Below are positions 1 to 8,948 of a DNA stretch of 64,000 nt, piece by piece. The first letter of the stretch is position 1. The number at the start of each line of letters is the position of its first letter. Both the position numbers and the translations under genes were made by a program. The stretch covers positions 124,001-188,000 of the forward strand of contig CAWJIB010000013.1 of NCBI GenBank assembly GCA_963842835.1, given 5' to 3'. The notes under the pieces are model-generated. The model was not told the DNA's origin, made no database searches, and worked only from the letters and a program-made list of their open reading frames with translations. This DNA is from Roseiarcus sp963842835. GTDB taxonomy: Bacteria; Pseudomonadota; Alphaproteobacteria; Rhizobiales; Beijerinckiaceae.

Positions 1-354
1 GCGCTCGCCCGTGACGCGGAACCGCCTCGCCACATAGACCGCGACGTGGTCGCGCCGCGAGACATGGGCGTTGAAGAACAGGCCGTGCAGCGATGGCGGC
101 GCTTCGAGGACGACGTTGGCCTCCTCGGACAGCTCTCGCGTCAGCGCGCTCTCGAAGGTCTCGCCGATCTCGACGCCGCCGCCGGGCAAGTGCCAGCCCG
201 CGACATAGCCGTGCTTCACCAGCAGGACCCGGTCGTCGCGATCGATGACCGCCGCCCGGACCCCTAGCGTCATCGGCCGCGTGACGAGAAAGCTCATATG
301 CGCGAGCCGCGTCGTCAGGCGTTCGCGAAAAGAGCGGCGGCTTTGTTCTTGCAT
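1..354 (-). CDS. NUDIX hydrolase (3' end cut by window edge)
   Basis: The minus-strand frame opens with ATG at 354 and runs off the left edge, leaving about 118 residues. The Nudix box spans residues 59-81: GGGVEIGE, then seven residues on, RELSEEANV. These are the glutamates that bind the divalent metal used to hydrolyse a nucleoside diphosphate linked to another moiety. The usual Gly near the end of the box is Asn (position 80), a mild deviation. The N-terminal stretch up to Met20 is basic, and Met20 (codon at about 297) is a possible alternative start. The substrate cannot be told from the sequence; roles in nucleotide-pool cleaning or ADP-ribose/ADP-sugar hydrolysis are equally possible. 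The gene is divergent from the phosphoesterase to its right, with about 240 bp between them. Confidence 0.85.
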   Translation of the reverse strand, partial: MQEQSRRSFRERLTTRLAHMSFLVTRPMTLGVRAAVIDRDDRVLLVKHGYVAGWHLPGGGVEIGETFESALTRELSEEANVVLEAPPSLHGLFFNAHVSRRDHVAVYVARRFRVTGER

Positions 355-593
355 CGGCGGATTCGTCTCCGTAAGGGTCTCTTCGTCTCGGCCATGCCCA
401 TAGGTTTGGCCGCATCCGACCCTAAATAAGGATTCATCGGCTCGCCAACGAATCCTCGCGCGGGATTGTTCGATCGAGCGGGATTTCTATTAGAAAGGCC
501 GGCCGCCCGCTCTTTCCAATTCCCGCCTGGTCGGCACGAGCGCGGCCGCAAGCCCGAGGCGAGCGGAAGGTCCAACCCGGAATCGATTTGTCC

Positions 594-1502
594 ATGAGTT
601 TCACGATCGCGCATCTTTCTGACGCCCATCTCGGCCCGGCGCCTTGGCCGGGCCTCGGCGAGATGCGGCTCAAGCGCGTCATGGGCTTCGTCAATTGGAA
701 GCGCGGGCGCGAGCGCCTCAACGACATGGCGATGCTGGCCCGCCTCGTGGCTGACTTGCGCGCGCAGTCGCCCGACCATGTCGCGATGACCGGCGACGTC
801 GTCAATATCGGGCTCCCGGCCGAATTCCGCCGGGCCGCCGCGTGGATGCACGCCTTGGGCGAGCCGGCCGACGTCAGTTTCACCCCGGGCAATCACGACG
901 CCTATGTGCGCGACGCGATGGAAGGTCTCGCCGAGGCTTTCGCGCCATGGACATCCAGCGATACGGACGCCGACGGGCGTAATCGCTTTCCTTTCCTGCG
1001 CGTGCGCCGCGACGTCGCGCTGATCGGCCTCAGCTCGGGCGTGCCGACCGGGCCGCTGATGGCGACCGGCCGGCTGGGCGCGCGGCAGATCGCCGAACTC
1101 GGCGATCTCCTTGAGGAGACCGGCGCGCGCGGGCTGGCGCGCGTCATCCTGATTCATCATCCCCCGCTCTCGCGCGGCGGTTCGCCGCTGCGCGGCCTGA
1201 CCGATGCGCGCGCGCTCGAGGCCGTCGTCGCCCGTTTCGGCGCCGAAGCGATGCTGCACGGCCACACGCATAAGCGCATGGTCCATCATCTCGAGTCCCC
1301 CGCCTCGCGCACCGAAGGCGGACGCATCCCCATACTCGGCGTCCCGTCCGCCGTCGCCGCGTCGCCGGACCTGCGCCAACGCGCCGCCTATCACCTGATC
1401 CGCCTGGAGCGCGCCGGCGAACTCTGGCGCATTGGCGTTCGCGCGCGCGGCATGCTGCCGGGGCGCAACGAGATCGGCGAGCGGGAAGCGCCGTCGATTT
1501 AG
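594..1502 (+). CDS. calcineurin-like metallophosphoesterase
   Basis: This 302-residue protein carries the full set of dinuclear-metal motifs of the family: D10-x-H12 in LSDAHL, GDVVN at 67-71, GNHD at 99-102, HHPP at 188-191 and GHTH at 223-226. These residues hold two metal ions that activate water to cleave phosphoester bonds. Length and motif spacing fit the CpdA/Icc-like cytosolic subgroup (3',5'-cAMP phosphodiesterase is one member), but the substrate cannot be assigned. ATG at 594 is preferred over an in-frame TTG at 588 because the conserved first strand follows it directly. The stop overlaps the stop of the convergent gene on the other strand by four bases. Confidence 0.9.
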   Translation: MSFTIAHLSDAHLGPAPWPGLGEMRLKRVMGFVNWKRGRERLNDMAMLARLVADLRAQSPDHVAMTGDVVNIGLPAEFRRAAAWMHALGEPADVSFTPGNHDAYVRDAMEGLAEAFAPWTSSDTDADGRNRFPFLRVRRDVALIGLSSGVPTGPLMATGRLGARQIAELGDLLEETGARGLARVILIHHPPLSRGGSPLRGLTDARALEAVVARFGAEAMLHGHTHKRMVHHLESPASRTEGGRIPILGVPSAVAASPDLRQRAAYHLIRLERAGELWRIGVRARGMLPGRNEIGEREAPSI

Positions 1503-2224
1503 ATCGGCGGCGGACCGAACCGGGCCGTCCATAACGCGCGCCCCCAGGCGTTCCAGGCGGCGTAGGCGCCAAGGCAAACCAGCGCGACGAACGTGACCGA
1601 GCCGAGCGTCAGCAGCAGGAAACTGAAGAGATCGCCGGCCACGACCAGCCATCCCCGGCGTTTGAGCGAAAGGCCCGTCGCGGCGGCGGGCCGCCCCGAG
1701 CCGTCGGCGGGCGGCCTCGATGCGTCTCTGGCGCGCGCCGGGCCGGCCGATTGCAACACGCGGCTGCTCGCCTTGGCCTCGTTCGAGGGCGCCTCCCGGC
1801 TGCGCCAGTCCGAGGCGAGCGCCTGCTCGCGCTCGACCAGCCGGCGGGCGACGTAATTGGTCATCGCGGCGACGATCCGCTCGATCAATGCGCTTTCCGC
1901 GATCAGCACGCGGCCATGCCGTGTGTCCTGAAAAAAGCGATAGGTGCGGCGGTCGTGGCCCAGGTCGACAAAGCTGATCATGTCGAGGAACAGCCTCGGC
2001 CGGTCGCCGCGGGCGATGCCGGGATCGAACAACTCGACCCCCTCGGGCGCCTGATCGAGGACCGGGCGAATCGCCTCGAGCAGCAATTCGAGGCGCGCGA
2101 CTTCCGCCTCTCTGAGGTCGGCGACCGCCTCGCTCTGCTCGGCGCTCTCGACGCGCGCGCGCCGGATCGCCGACCGCAAGCTCGGCGGCACCGGTTTGAG
2201 GTGGTCGGATTTTCTCTCGTCCAT
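1499..2224 (-). CDS. uncharacterised protein with a C-terminal membrane anchor
   Basis: The 241-residue product has a charged, helix-prone N-terminal two thirds (likely cytoplasmic coiled or helical segments around residues 15-60, rich in Glu/Arg) and a low-complexity Pro/Ala/Arg linker. One strongly hydrophobic stretch lies near the C-terminus (around VAGDLFSFLLLTLGSV), with further hydrophobic residues after it, giving one or two membrane passes. ATG at 2224 is chosen because the 32 upstream in-frame codons look like non-coding GC-rich sequence. I do not recognise a named family. It is convergent with the phosphoesterase and divergent from psuG. A membrane-tethered cytosolic adaptor is a guess only. 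Confidence 0.6.
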   Translation of the reverse strand: MDERKSDHLKPVPPSLRSAIRRARVESAEQSEAVADLREAEVARLELLLEAIRPVLDQAPEGVELFDPGIARGDRPRLFLDMISFVDLGHDRRTYRFFQDTRHGRVLIAESALIERIVAAMTNYVARRLVEREQALASDWRSREAPSNEAKASSRVLQSAGPARARDASRPPADGSGRPAAATGLSLKRRGWLVVAGDLFSFLLLTLGSVTFVALVCLGAYAAWNAWGRALWTARFGPPPI

Positions 2225-2424
2225 GTTCCGTCTCTGGCGTTTGTGGTCCCACGTTAACGCAACGGCGCCGGGCGTAAAGGGCCTCGAATGGACCTGGACG
2301 CGCGAAAGCTTGGCCGCCATGCCGGCGCGTTGGAACTGGGCGCGTTTGATCGCGGCCTGCGAATGCTGGTAATCAAGACCGGCTTGTCCCGCGCTTGGGC
2401 GCGCCAGAAACGAAGGCGAGTGGC

Positions 2425-3342
2425 ATGGCCGCGAAGGCGTTGTTGGATTTGTCGGGGGACGCGGCCAAGGCGCTCGCGGGCAAGCGCCCGATCGTCGCCC
2501 TGGAATCGACGATCATCACGCACGGAATGCCCTATCCCCAGAATTTCGAGACGGGGTTGATGCTCGAGGATGCCGTGCGCGCCCAAGGAGCGACGCCGGC
2601 GACGATCGCCGTCATCGACGGCCGCTTCAAGGTCGGGCTCGACCGCGCCGAATTGGAGGCTCTCAGCCGCCTCTCCGGCGGCGTCATCAAGGCGTCGCGG
2701 CGCGATCTGGCCGCGGTCGTCGCGCGTCACGGCGCGGCCGGAACCACCGTGGCGGCGACGATGTACATTGCCGAACTCGCCGGCATCGAGATTTTCGCCA
2801 CCGGCGGAATCGGCGGCGTGCATCGCGGCGCCGAGGAGACCTTCGACATTTCCGCCGATCTCGTCGAACTCGGGCGCACCAAGGTCGCCGTCGTCTGCGC
2901 CGGCGCGAAATCGATCCTCGATATCGACAAGACTCTCGAATATCTCGAATCGCAGGGCGTGGCGATCTGCGGCTTCCGCTGCGACGAATTTCCCGGCTTC
3001 TACGCGCGCTCGAGCGGCGTCAAGCTCGATCACCGCTGCGACGGCCTGCACGATCTCGCGCGCATGGTCCGCCTGCAGCGCGAAATCGGCCCCGGCGGCC
3101 TGTTGATCGCCAACCCGATCCCTGAGGACAAGGCGCTCGACGCGCGCGCCATCGAGGCGCGCATCGTCGAGGCGGTGGCCGAAGCCAAGGCGCAAGGAGT
3201 CGCCAAGAAAGAGGTCACCCCGTTCCTGCTCGGGCGAATCGTCGAATTGACCGAGGGGCGCAGCCTCGAGGCCAATATGGCGTTGGTCGAGAACAACGCC
3301 ATTCTCGCGGCGCAGGTCGCGGTCGAACTGACGCGTCTGTAG
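2425..3342 (+). CDS. psuG: pseudouridine-5'-phosphate glycosidase
   Basis: The 305-residue protein matches the PsuG/indigoidine-synthase-A-like family along its length. It has an N-terminal VALESTIITHGMPYPQN, a mid GGIGGVHRGAE loop, and AGAKSILDI containing the Lys expected to form a Schiff base with the ribose ring. PsuG cleaves pseudouridine 5'-phosphate to uracil and ribose 5-phosphate. ATG at 2425 has a GAAGG Shine-Dalgarno eight bases upstream, so the upstream TTG at 2395 is rejected. The PfkB kinase begins one base after its stop. Together they make the classic two-step catabolic operon in which the kinase makes the substrate for PsuG. Confidence 0.93.
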   Translation: MAAKALLDLSGDAAKALAGKRPIVALESTIITHGMPYPQNFETGLMLEDAVRAQGATPATIAVIDGRFKVGLDRAELEALSRLSGGVIKASRRDLAAVVARHGAAGTTVAATMYIAELAGIEIFATGGIGGVHRGAEETFDISADLVELGRTKVAVVCAGAKSILDIDKTLEYLESQGVAICGFRCDEFPGFYARSSGVKLDHRCDGLHDLARMVRLQREIGPGGLLIANPIPEDKALDARAIEARIVEAVAEAKAQGVAKKEVTPFLLGRIVELTEGRSLEANMALVENNAILAAQVAVELTRL

Positions 3343-3343
3343 G

Positions 3344-4255
3344 ATGATTGCGCCGGCGGCGCGCGCGCCGCGAGTTCTCGTCATCGGCGACGTCATGATC
3401 GACTATATCGTGCGTCCCGAAGGCCCGATCGCCGCCGGTTCGGATCGGCGCGCCGCCATCGCCCGCCGGCCCGGCGGATCGGCGGCCAACCAGGCGGTCT
3501 GGCTCGCCCATTTCGGCGTGAAGGTCGATTTCGTCGCTCGCGTCGGCGCGGCCGATTGCGAGCGCGAGACCGCGCTTCTGCGCCGCGCGGGCGTCGACGC
3601 CCATTTGACCGGGGATTCGAGCCACGAAACGGGCCGGCTGATCGCCCTCGTGGACGCCTCGGGCGAGCGCAGTTTCCTCACCGATCGCGGCGCCAACGAG
3701 GCGCTCGCAAGCGAGGACATTCCCGACGCGCTTGTCGCCGGCGCCGATCTCATCCACTTGTCCGGCTATTCCTTTTTCTCGCCCTGCCCGCGCGCGGCCG
3801 TCGCCGGGGTGATGGCGCGCGCCGGCGGCCGGCCGGTCGGCGTCGACCCCGCCTCGGCCGAATTCCTGCGCGAAGTCGGCGCGACGAATTTCCTCGCGTG
3901 GACGCGTGGCGCGACGATGCTGTTTCCCAATAGCGAGGAAGCCGCGGTGCTCGCGGGAACCGAGGACGGCCAAGAGCAAGGCGTGCGCCTTGCGGCGCTC
4001 TATCCGCTCGTCGTGATCAAGCGCGGCGCGGCGGGCTGCGAAGCGATACAAGGCGAGCGGCGATGGCGCGTCGCCGCGCCTGCAGCGAACGCGCTCGACA
4101 GCACCGGCGCCGGCGACGCCTTCGTCGCGCGCTTTCTCGCCGCGCGGCTGCAAGGCCTGTCGATCGAAGACGGCCTCGCGCGCGCCGCCGCCGCCGGCGC
4201 CGCGGCGACGGAAATCCTCGGCGGGCGCCCCGCGCCAAGCGAAGCGCGCAACTAG
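3344..4255 (+). CDS. psuK: PfkB-family kinase, probable pseudouridine kinase
   Basis: The 303-residue PfkB/ribokinase-fold sugar kinase has the N-terminal glycine-rich substrate motif (RRPGGSAANQA, residues 43-53) and the C-terminal ATP/catalytic signature DSTGAGDAF with its catalytic Asp. The family phosphorylates sugar or nucleoside hydroxyls. Starting one base after psuG, it is most simply pseudouridine kinase supplying pseudouridine 5'-phosphate from RNA turnover. Sequence alone would also permit ribokinase- or adenosine-kinase-like specificity; the neighbour decides the call. The N-terminus is somewhat short before the first strand (VLVIGDVMIDYI), typical of PsuK. Confidence 0.85.
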   Translation: MIAPAARAPRVLVIGDVMIDYIVRPEGPIAAGSDRRAAIARRPGGSAANQAVWLAHFGVKVDFVARVGAADCERETALLRRAGVDAHLTGDSSHETGRLIALVDASGERSFLTDRGANEALASEDIPDALVAGADLIHLSGYSFFSPCPRAAVAGVMARAGGRPVGVDPASAEFLREVGATNFLAWTRGATMLFPNSEEAAVLAGTEDGQEQGVRLAALYPLVVIKRGAAGCEAIQGERRWRVAAPAANALDSTGAGDAFVARFLAARLQGLSIEDGLARAAAAGAAATEILGGRPAPSEARN

Positions 4256-4258
4256 CAT

Positions 4259-4272
4259 TTGCAAAATTGCAA
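4259..4272. promoter_or_regulatory. inverted-repeat candidate operator ahead of pirin gene
   Basis: TTGCAA-AA-TTGCAA: two identical self-complementary hexamers separated by two bases. It lies four bases after the psuK stop and about 70 bp before the pirin start, a natural place for a regulator site. It stands out as AT-rich in a very GC-rich neighbourhood. No regulator is identified, and the function is inferred only from symmetry and position. Confidence 0.35.
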
Positions 4273-4343
4273 TGGATCGTGCTGGAAATGTGCTGCCGCG
4301 GCCCCTAAATCGGGCGCTCCGCAATGCCCGAAAGGCGCTTCCC

Positions 4344-5246
4344 ATGTCCATCCGCCCCGTCAAACGCATCAGCCAATCCCGCCCGACGCTGGAGGGCGCC
4401 GGCGTCAGGCTGCGTCGCGCTTTCGGCTTCGGCGACACCTCCGATTTCGATCCGTTCCTGATGATGGACGATTTCCGCGGCGATACGCCGAGCGACTACA
4501 TGGCCGGCTTTCCCTGGCATCCCCATCGCGGCATCGAAACGATCACCTATGTGCTCGCGGGCGCGGTCGCGCACGGGGACAGCCTCGGCAATGCCGGCGT
4601 GCTCAGCGCCGGCGACGTGCAATGGATGACCGCGGGCCGAGGAATCCTGCATCAGGAAATGCCCAAGGGCGATCAATTAGGCCGCATGCACGGTTTTCAG
4701 CTTTGGGCCAACCTGCCCTCGAACCTGAAAATGACGGCGCCGCGCTATCAGGACGTGCCGAGCCTCGCCATCCCCGAGATCGTCGACGACGACGGCACGC
4801 GCGTGCGCGTGATCTGCGGCGATTTCTGGGGCAAGGCCGGCCCGGTCGACGGCGTCGCCGCCGACCCGCGCTACCTCGACGTCTTCGTGCCGCCGGGCAA
4901 GCGCAAGACCCTGCCGGTGGAGACTTACCGCCAGGCGTTCGCCTACATCTTCGAGGGCTCGGGGACCTTCGACGGCGCCTCGAAGCCGTTCGGCGCGCTG
5001 CGCGAGACTGTCATCGGCGGCGAGGAAGTCGTCGTGCGCGATCCCGTCGGCAATCGCTCGCTGGTGGTGTTCGATTCGGGCGACGAGGTGAGCGTTCAGG
5101 CGGGCGAGGAGGGGATCCGTTTCCTCCTAATCTCCGGCCGCCCCTTGCGCGAGCCGATCGCCTGGCACGGCCCGATCGTGATGAACACGCAGGCCGAGAT
5201 CCGCCAGGCGCTGACCGATTTGCGCGACGGCTCGTTTATTAAATAG
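4344..5246 (+). CDS. pirin family protein (bicupin)
   Basis: This 300-residue bicupin has the pirin N-terminal domain. The four metal ligands are visible as H59 and H61 in PWHPHRGIET, and H103 and E105 in GILHQEM. A C-terminal cupin (about 165-285) ends with LISGRPLREPIAWHGP, the typical pirin tail. Bacterial pirins bind one iron and include quercetinases as well as redox-responsive proteins of unknown role. Here the exact function is open. ATG at 4344 starts the conserved MSIRPVKRI; a longer frame from 4272 adds 24 unconserved residues and is not used. It is monocistronic, convergent with the glycosyltransferase gene. Confidence 0.9.
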   Translation: MSIRPVKRISQSRPTLEGAGVRLRRAFGFGDTSDFDPFLMMDDFRGDTPSDYMAGFPWHPHRGIETITYVLAGAVAHGDSLGNAGVLSAGDVQWMTAGRGILHQEMPKGDQLGRMHGFQLWANLPSNLKMTAPRYQDVPSLAIPEIVDDDGTRVRVICGDFWGKAGPVDGVAADPRYLDVFVPPGKRKTLPVETYRQAFAYIFEGSGTFDGASKPFGALRETVIGGEEVVVRDPVGNRSLVVFDSGDEVSVQAGEEGIRFLLISGRPLREPIAWHGPIVMNTQAEIRQALTDLRDGSFIK

Positions 5247-5302
5247 GGCGGCCCGCGGCATCGTCGCGACGCCAGCGCCGCAGCCCGACAATCGCAAGCG
5301 CT

Positions 5303-6514
5303 CTAGCCTCCGAGCGCCGTGAGATAGACCGCCAGCGTGTCGGCCGTCATCCGCTCCAGCGAGAAATGACGCTCGACATGCGCGCGCGCACGCTGGGCGA
5401 CGACTTCGCGCGCGGTGGCGCCGAGCGTCAGCGCGCTTTCGAGCGCGTCGGCGAGCGCCCGCGCGTCGCCAGGCGGCGAGCGCCAGCCGGTGCGAAGCTG
5501 CGGCGGCGTCTGCGGCGGCGCCAGGACGGTTTCCGGCGCCGCGCCGGAATCGGAAACGACGACCATCGCTCCCATCGCCTGCGCTTCGACCGCGCTGCGC
5601 CCGAAAGCCTCCGGCGAGGTCGAGGGCACGGCGACCACGCTCGCGGCGACCAGCGCGGCCGGCATGTCGGCGCAATGACCGACCCTCGACACGACGCCGG
5701 TCAGCCCAGCGCCTTCGATCAGCGCGTCGAGTTCGCGCGCATAGGCCTCTCGGCCTTGCGCGTCGCCCGCCAGGATATAGCGGACTTCGTTGAGCCCGCG
5801 CTCGGCGAGCAAGCGCGCCGCCTCGATGAGAACCCTCTGGCCCTTCCATTCCGTCAGTCGCGCAGCGACCAGCACGACCCGCTCGTGCGGCGCGACGCCC
5901 CAGGCCTCGCGCAACCGCGCCACCCGCGCCGGCTCGACCGCCCCGGGCGCGAAACGCTTCAAGTCGGCGCCGCGCGGAATGACGCGCAAGCGGTCGCGCG
6001 CGAAGGGATAGAGCCGCGCGATCTCGTCGGCGGTGAACTGGGAATTGGCGATCACGGCGTCGCCGCGCGCCATCACTGAATTGTAGAGCAGCTTAAGCGC
6101 GGAGCGTCCGCTATAGGCGCCGTGATAGGTCGTGACGAAAGGTCGGCCGGTCCTGCGGCAGGCGCCGAGCGCGACCCAGGCCGGCGCGCGTGAACGGGCG
6201 TGAACGAGATCGACCCGTTCCTCGACGATGAGCCGGGCGAGCCGTCGCACGTTCAGCGCCATCGCCAGCGGATTCTTGGTCGCGGCCGGAAACGGCGTCA
6301 GCAGACCGCCGACCGCTTGCAGCTCGCTCGCCAGCCGCCCGCCTTCGGAGGCCACCAACGCGCGCGCCCCGGCCCGCACCAGCGCGGCGGCGACGTCGAT
6401 GGTCGTCCGTTCGGCGCCGCCCGCGTCGAGCCGCGGAATGATTTGCAGGATCGTGCGGCCCGCCAGCGAGGCGCGCTCGGCGCGGCCGAAGGGGGCGAGG
6501 GTGTCGGCGCTCAC
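5303..6514 (-). CDS. glycosyltransferase family 4 (GT-B fold)
   Basis: The 403-residue GT-B enzyme has an N-terminal acceptor domain opening ILQIIPRLDAGGAERT, with the glycine-rich loop typical of GT4. The C-terminal donor domain carries VIPRGADLKRF, AARLTEWKGQR and the E-x7-E region PSTSPEAFGRSAVEAQAMG that binds the nucleotide diphosphate of the sugar donor. It probably adds a hexose to a surface glycan or lipid at the cytoplasmic face of the inner membrane. The start is GTG at 6514, with no ATG suitably placed. It stands alone and divergent from the hydrolase gene. Donor and acceptor are unknown. Confidence 0.88.
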   Translation of the reverse strand: MSADTLAPFGRAERASLAGRTILQIIPRLDAGGAERTTIDVAAALVRAGARALVASEGGRLASELQAVGGLLTPFPAATKNPLAMALNVRRLARLIVEERVDLVHARSRAPAWVALGACRRTGRPFVTTYHGAYSGRSALKLLYNSVMARGDAVIANSQFTADEIARLYPFARDRLRVIPRGADLKRFAPGAVEPARVARLREAWGVAPHERVVLVAARLTEWKGQRVLIEAARLLAERGLNEVRYILAGDAQGREAYARELDALIEGAGLTGVVSRVGHCADMPAALVAASVVAVPSTSPEAFGRSAVEAQAMGAMVVVSDSGAAPETVLAPPQTPPQLRTGWRSPPGDARALADALESALTLGATAREVVAQRARAHVERHFSLERMTADTLAVYLTALGG

Positions 6515-6669
6515 GCCGTCGTCCGTCGTCGCGAGGATCGCCGCGCCGCGGCGCGAGCCGACGCGCAGGCATTGACGAGCGCAGCGCTCTCGGCCAAGTC
6601 CTCGGCGCCGGAGGGCGAAGCCGAGCGCTGCGTTGCGGCGGCGGGGCGCGAACGAATCATGGGGACGAT

Positions 6670-7458
6670 TTGAGCGTGAACCAAGACGAACCGCAATTCC
6701 TCGACGTCGGCGCGGGGCCGCTGCGTCGCCCTATCGCTTTTCGCCGTCGCGCGCCAGTGCGCGACGACCTGCCCGGAATCGTCTGGCTCTGCGGATTCAA
6801 ATCCGACATGGGCTCGACGAAGGCGTCCGCGCTCGATGAGCATTGCGCCCAGCGCGGCCAGGCGCTTCTGCGATTCGACTATTCCGGCCACGGCGCGTCG
6901 GGCGGCCGGTTCGAGGATGGGACCGTTTCCCGCTGGCTCGAGGAAAGCCTCGCCGCGATCCGCGCCGAGACGAGGGGTCGGCAAATCCTGGTGGGGTCGT
7001 CGATGGGCGGTTATCTCGCGCTTCTCGCGGCGCGCGCGCTCGCGGCGGCCGGAGAGGCGGCGCGCCTCGCCGGCATGGTCCTCATCGCGCCAGCGGTCGA
7101 TTTCACCGAGGCGCTGATGTGGGCTAACGCTACGCAGGCGGCGCGCCGCGCGATCGTCGAAACGGGCGTCTGGAAGCGCCCTTCGGCCTATTCCGACGAG
7201 CCTTACCCCATCACCCGCGATCTCATCGAAGACGGACGCCGCCACTTGCTGCTCGGCCAGACCGTGCGCAGCTTTTGTCCGACGCGGATTCTGCAGGGCA
7301 TGCGCGACGAGGACGTGCCGTACCGCCACGCGCTGACCCTGATTGAGCACATGGCCGGCGATCCCGTGACGCTCACCTTGATCAAGGACGGCGATCATCG
7401 GCTGTCGCGACCGCAAGATCTGGCCCTGCTGTTCGAAGCGATCGACGGCCTCGCGTAA
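6670..7458 (+). CDS. alpha/beta-fold hydrolase
   Basis: This is a compact alpha/beta hydrolase of about 260 residues. WLCGFKSDMGSTKA supplies the oxyanion-hole region and RFDYSGHGASGG is a hallmark turn. The nucleophile elbow is G-S-S-M-G (Ser111), a late Asp lies in GMRDEDVP, and the catalytic His is in KDGDHRLS near the C-terminus. It resembles the ABHD10-like/serine aminopeptidase subgroup of small esterases or thioesterases; the substrate is unknown. TTG at 6670 and GTG at 6676 are both possible starts, with GGGGACG just upstream. It is convergent with the metallopeptidase gene, seven bases between stops. Confidence 0.85.
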   Translation: MSVNQDEPQFLDVGAGPLRRPIAFRRRAPVRDDLPGIVWLCGFKSDMGSTKASALDEHCAQRGQALLRFDYSGHGASGGRFEDGTVSRWLEESLAAIRAETRGRQILVGSSMGGYLALLAARALAAAGEAARLAGMVLIAPAVDFTEALMWANATQAARRAIVETGVWKRPSAYSDEPYPITRDLIEDGRRHLLLGQTVRSFCPTRILQGMRDEDVPYRHALTLIEHMAGDPVTLTLIKDGDHRLSRPQDLALLFEAIDGLA

Positions 7459-7465
7459 GGCGGCC

Positions 7466-8221
7466 TCAATCGCCGCTCGCGCCAAAGCGGTGCAGATCGG
7501 CGCCGTGGATCTTCAGCCACGCCTCGGCGCGTTCGGTCTCGGGGAAGAGACGACGCGCCAATTTCCAGAACATCGGCGAATGGTTCATGTGGACGATATG
7601 CGCGACTTCGTGCGCGGCGAGGTAGTCGAGAATTTCCGGCGGCGCGAGAATCAACCGCCAGGAGAAATTGAGCCCGCCCGTCGACGAACAGGAGCCCCAG
7701 CGGCTCGCCGTGTCGCGCAACGCGATGCGGCGCGGGGCGACGCCCAGCCGCTTGGCGTGACGCGCGACCGCCACCTCGATGTCCCTGCGCGCCTCGCGCT
7801 TGAGGAAGTCGGCGACGCGGCGCGCGATATGCGGCGCCTCGCCGCTCACGCAGATCTGCGGCCCGTACGCGCCCGTTTCCGTCCACACGACGCCGCGCTC
7901 GCCAGGGCGATGGACGATGGTGTGATTGACGCCGCGCAACGGCGTCACCGCGGAGGGCGCGAAAGCGACGGGCCGCGGCAGCCGCGCCAGACGGGCGCCG
8001 ATCCACGCGGCATGGCGCTCGGCGAATTCGCGCGCCGACTTGAGCGAGCTGCGCGCGGGCATGGTCAGCAAGACGTCGCGGGTGGCGGCGCGCACGCGTA
8101 AGGTGAAACGCTGCGAGGTCGAAAGACGCTTCAAGGCGACGCGAAACACCTCCCCGGCGTGCGCAACTTCGATTTGCGCGACCGGAGCGGCTGGCGTTCG
8201 ACGTTCAAACAGGCGCAACAT
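7466..8221 (-). CDS. YgjP-type M48-like metallopeptidase (DUF45)
   Basis: The 251-residue protein belongs to the YgjP/DUF45 family. A long N-terminal beta-rich region leads to RDTASRWGSCSS and a zinc site HEVAH (204-208) with a third His at H214 in HMNHSPMFW, then a helical C-terminus ending RAEAWLKIHG. The metal site predicts zinc-dependent proteolysis, though family members have no settled substrate. The WGSCSS block is the strongest family signature. ATG at 8221 gives a complete N-terminus. It is a cytosolic protein, with no signal peptide or membrane segment. Confidence 0.88.
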   Translation of the reverse strand: MLRLFERRTPAAPVAQIEVAHAGEVFRVALKRLSTSQRFTLRVRAATRDVLLTMPARSSLKSAREFAERHAAWIGARLARLPRPVAFAPSAVTPLRGVNHTIVHRPGERGVVWTETGAYGPQICVSGEAPHIARRVADFLKREARRDIEVAVARHAKRLGVAPRRIALRDTASRWGSCSSTGGLNFSWRLILAPPEILDYLAAHEVAHIVHMNHSPMFWKLARRLFPETERAEAWLKIHGADLHRFGASGD

Positions 8222-8281
8222 AGCGCGAATGCTAGCGCAGGCCCGCGTTGAGTCGCCAGAGTTTTCGCAGGTTTTCGCGGC

Positions 8282-8848
8282 TCACCGCAGCCGCAAATTT
8301 GGGCGCGGAGCCGGTTTGAGCAAGACCGGCAGGCCGGCGGCGACCAACGCCACGGCGTCGCAGCCGCGCGCCAGCTCCTGGTTCGCCCGGCCCTGCCAAT
8401 CCCGGAACGCCCGGCCGAGCTCCGTCGCGGGCACGACGCCCGACCCGACCTCGTTGGAGACAAACACCGCCGGCCCGCCGAGCGTGGCGATCGTCTCGAC
8501 CAGATCGGCGATTTTCTCGGCTGGATCGAGGTCGGCCAGAAGGAGGTTGCTGAGCCAGAGCGTCACGCAATCCACAAGAACAACACGGCCTTCATGGGCC
8601 TCGGCCCGCAACGCCGCGGCGAGTTCCAGGGGCTCCTCCAGCGTCCGCCAACCCGCGCCGCGCTCGGCGCGATGGCGGGCGATCCGCGCCGCCATTTCCG
8701 CGTCCCCCGCCGACGCGGTCGCGAGATAGAGGCGCTCCGGCGCCGCGGCCTCGGCGAGGGCCTGCGCATAGAGGCTTTTTCCCGAACGCGCGCCGCCGAG
8801 AACGAGCGCGGCGCGGCATTCGACGCTGGGGGCGACGAATGGATCCAT
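8282..8848 (-). CDS. cobU: adenosylcobinamide kinase / adenosylcobinamide-phosphate guanylyltransferase
   Basis: The 188-residue bifunctional enzyme of the cobalamin nucleotide-loop pathway phosphorylates adenosylcobinamide and then transfers GMP to it. The P-loop is GGARSGKS (18-25). H59 in ARIARHRAERG is the candidate guanylylated histidine, and FVSNEVGSGVVP is the conserved third block. ATG at 8848 is used; a longer frame adds 60 residues that overlap the divergent gene and lack conservation. It sits alone, with no other cobalamin genes in the window. B12 supply is relevant here because the HpnJ- and HpnP-like proteins have B12-binding-type N-termini. Also named CobP. Confidence 0.92.
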   Translation of the reverse strand: MDPFVAPSVECRAALVLGGARSGKSLYAQALAEAAAPERLYLATASAGDAEMAARIARHRAERGAGWRTLEEPLELAAALRAEAHEGRVVLVDCVTLWLSNLLLADLDPAEKIADLVETIATLGGPAVFVSNEVGSGVVPATELGRAFRDWQGRANQELARGCDAVALVAAGLPVLLKPAPRPNLRLR

Positions 8849-8948
8849 GCGCCTTGGTGTCACGCGGCGCGCGGCGATGCAACGCGAGCTTTCCCGCCTG
8901 GCGGGGCCGATGCTAGAAGAAAACGACGCACGGCATGCGAAGGGCCCG

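Noticed and set aside
315..2252. 645-codon minus-strand frame
   Set aside because: It covers the phosphoesterase in antisense and reads as low-complexity Arg/Ala/Gly sequence.
8849..8948. Cobalamin riboswitch next to cobU
   Set aside because: The gap to the divergent aminotransferase gene is only 100 bp and shows no B12-box-like conserved core.
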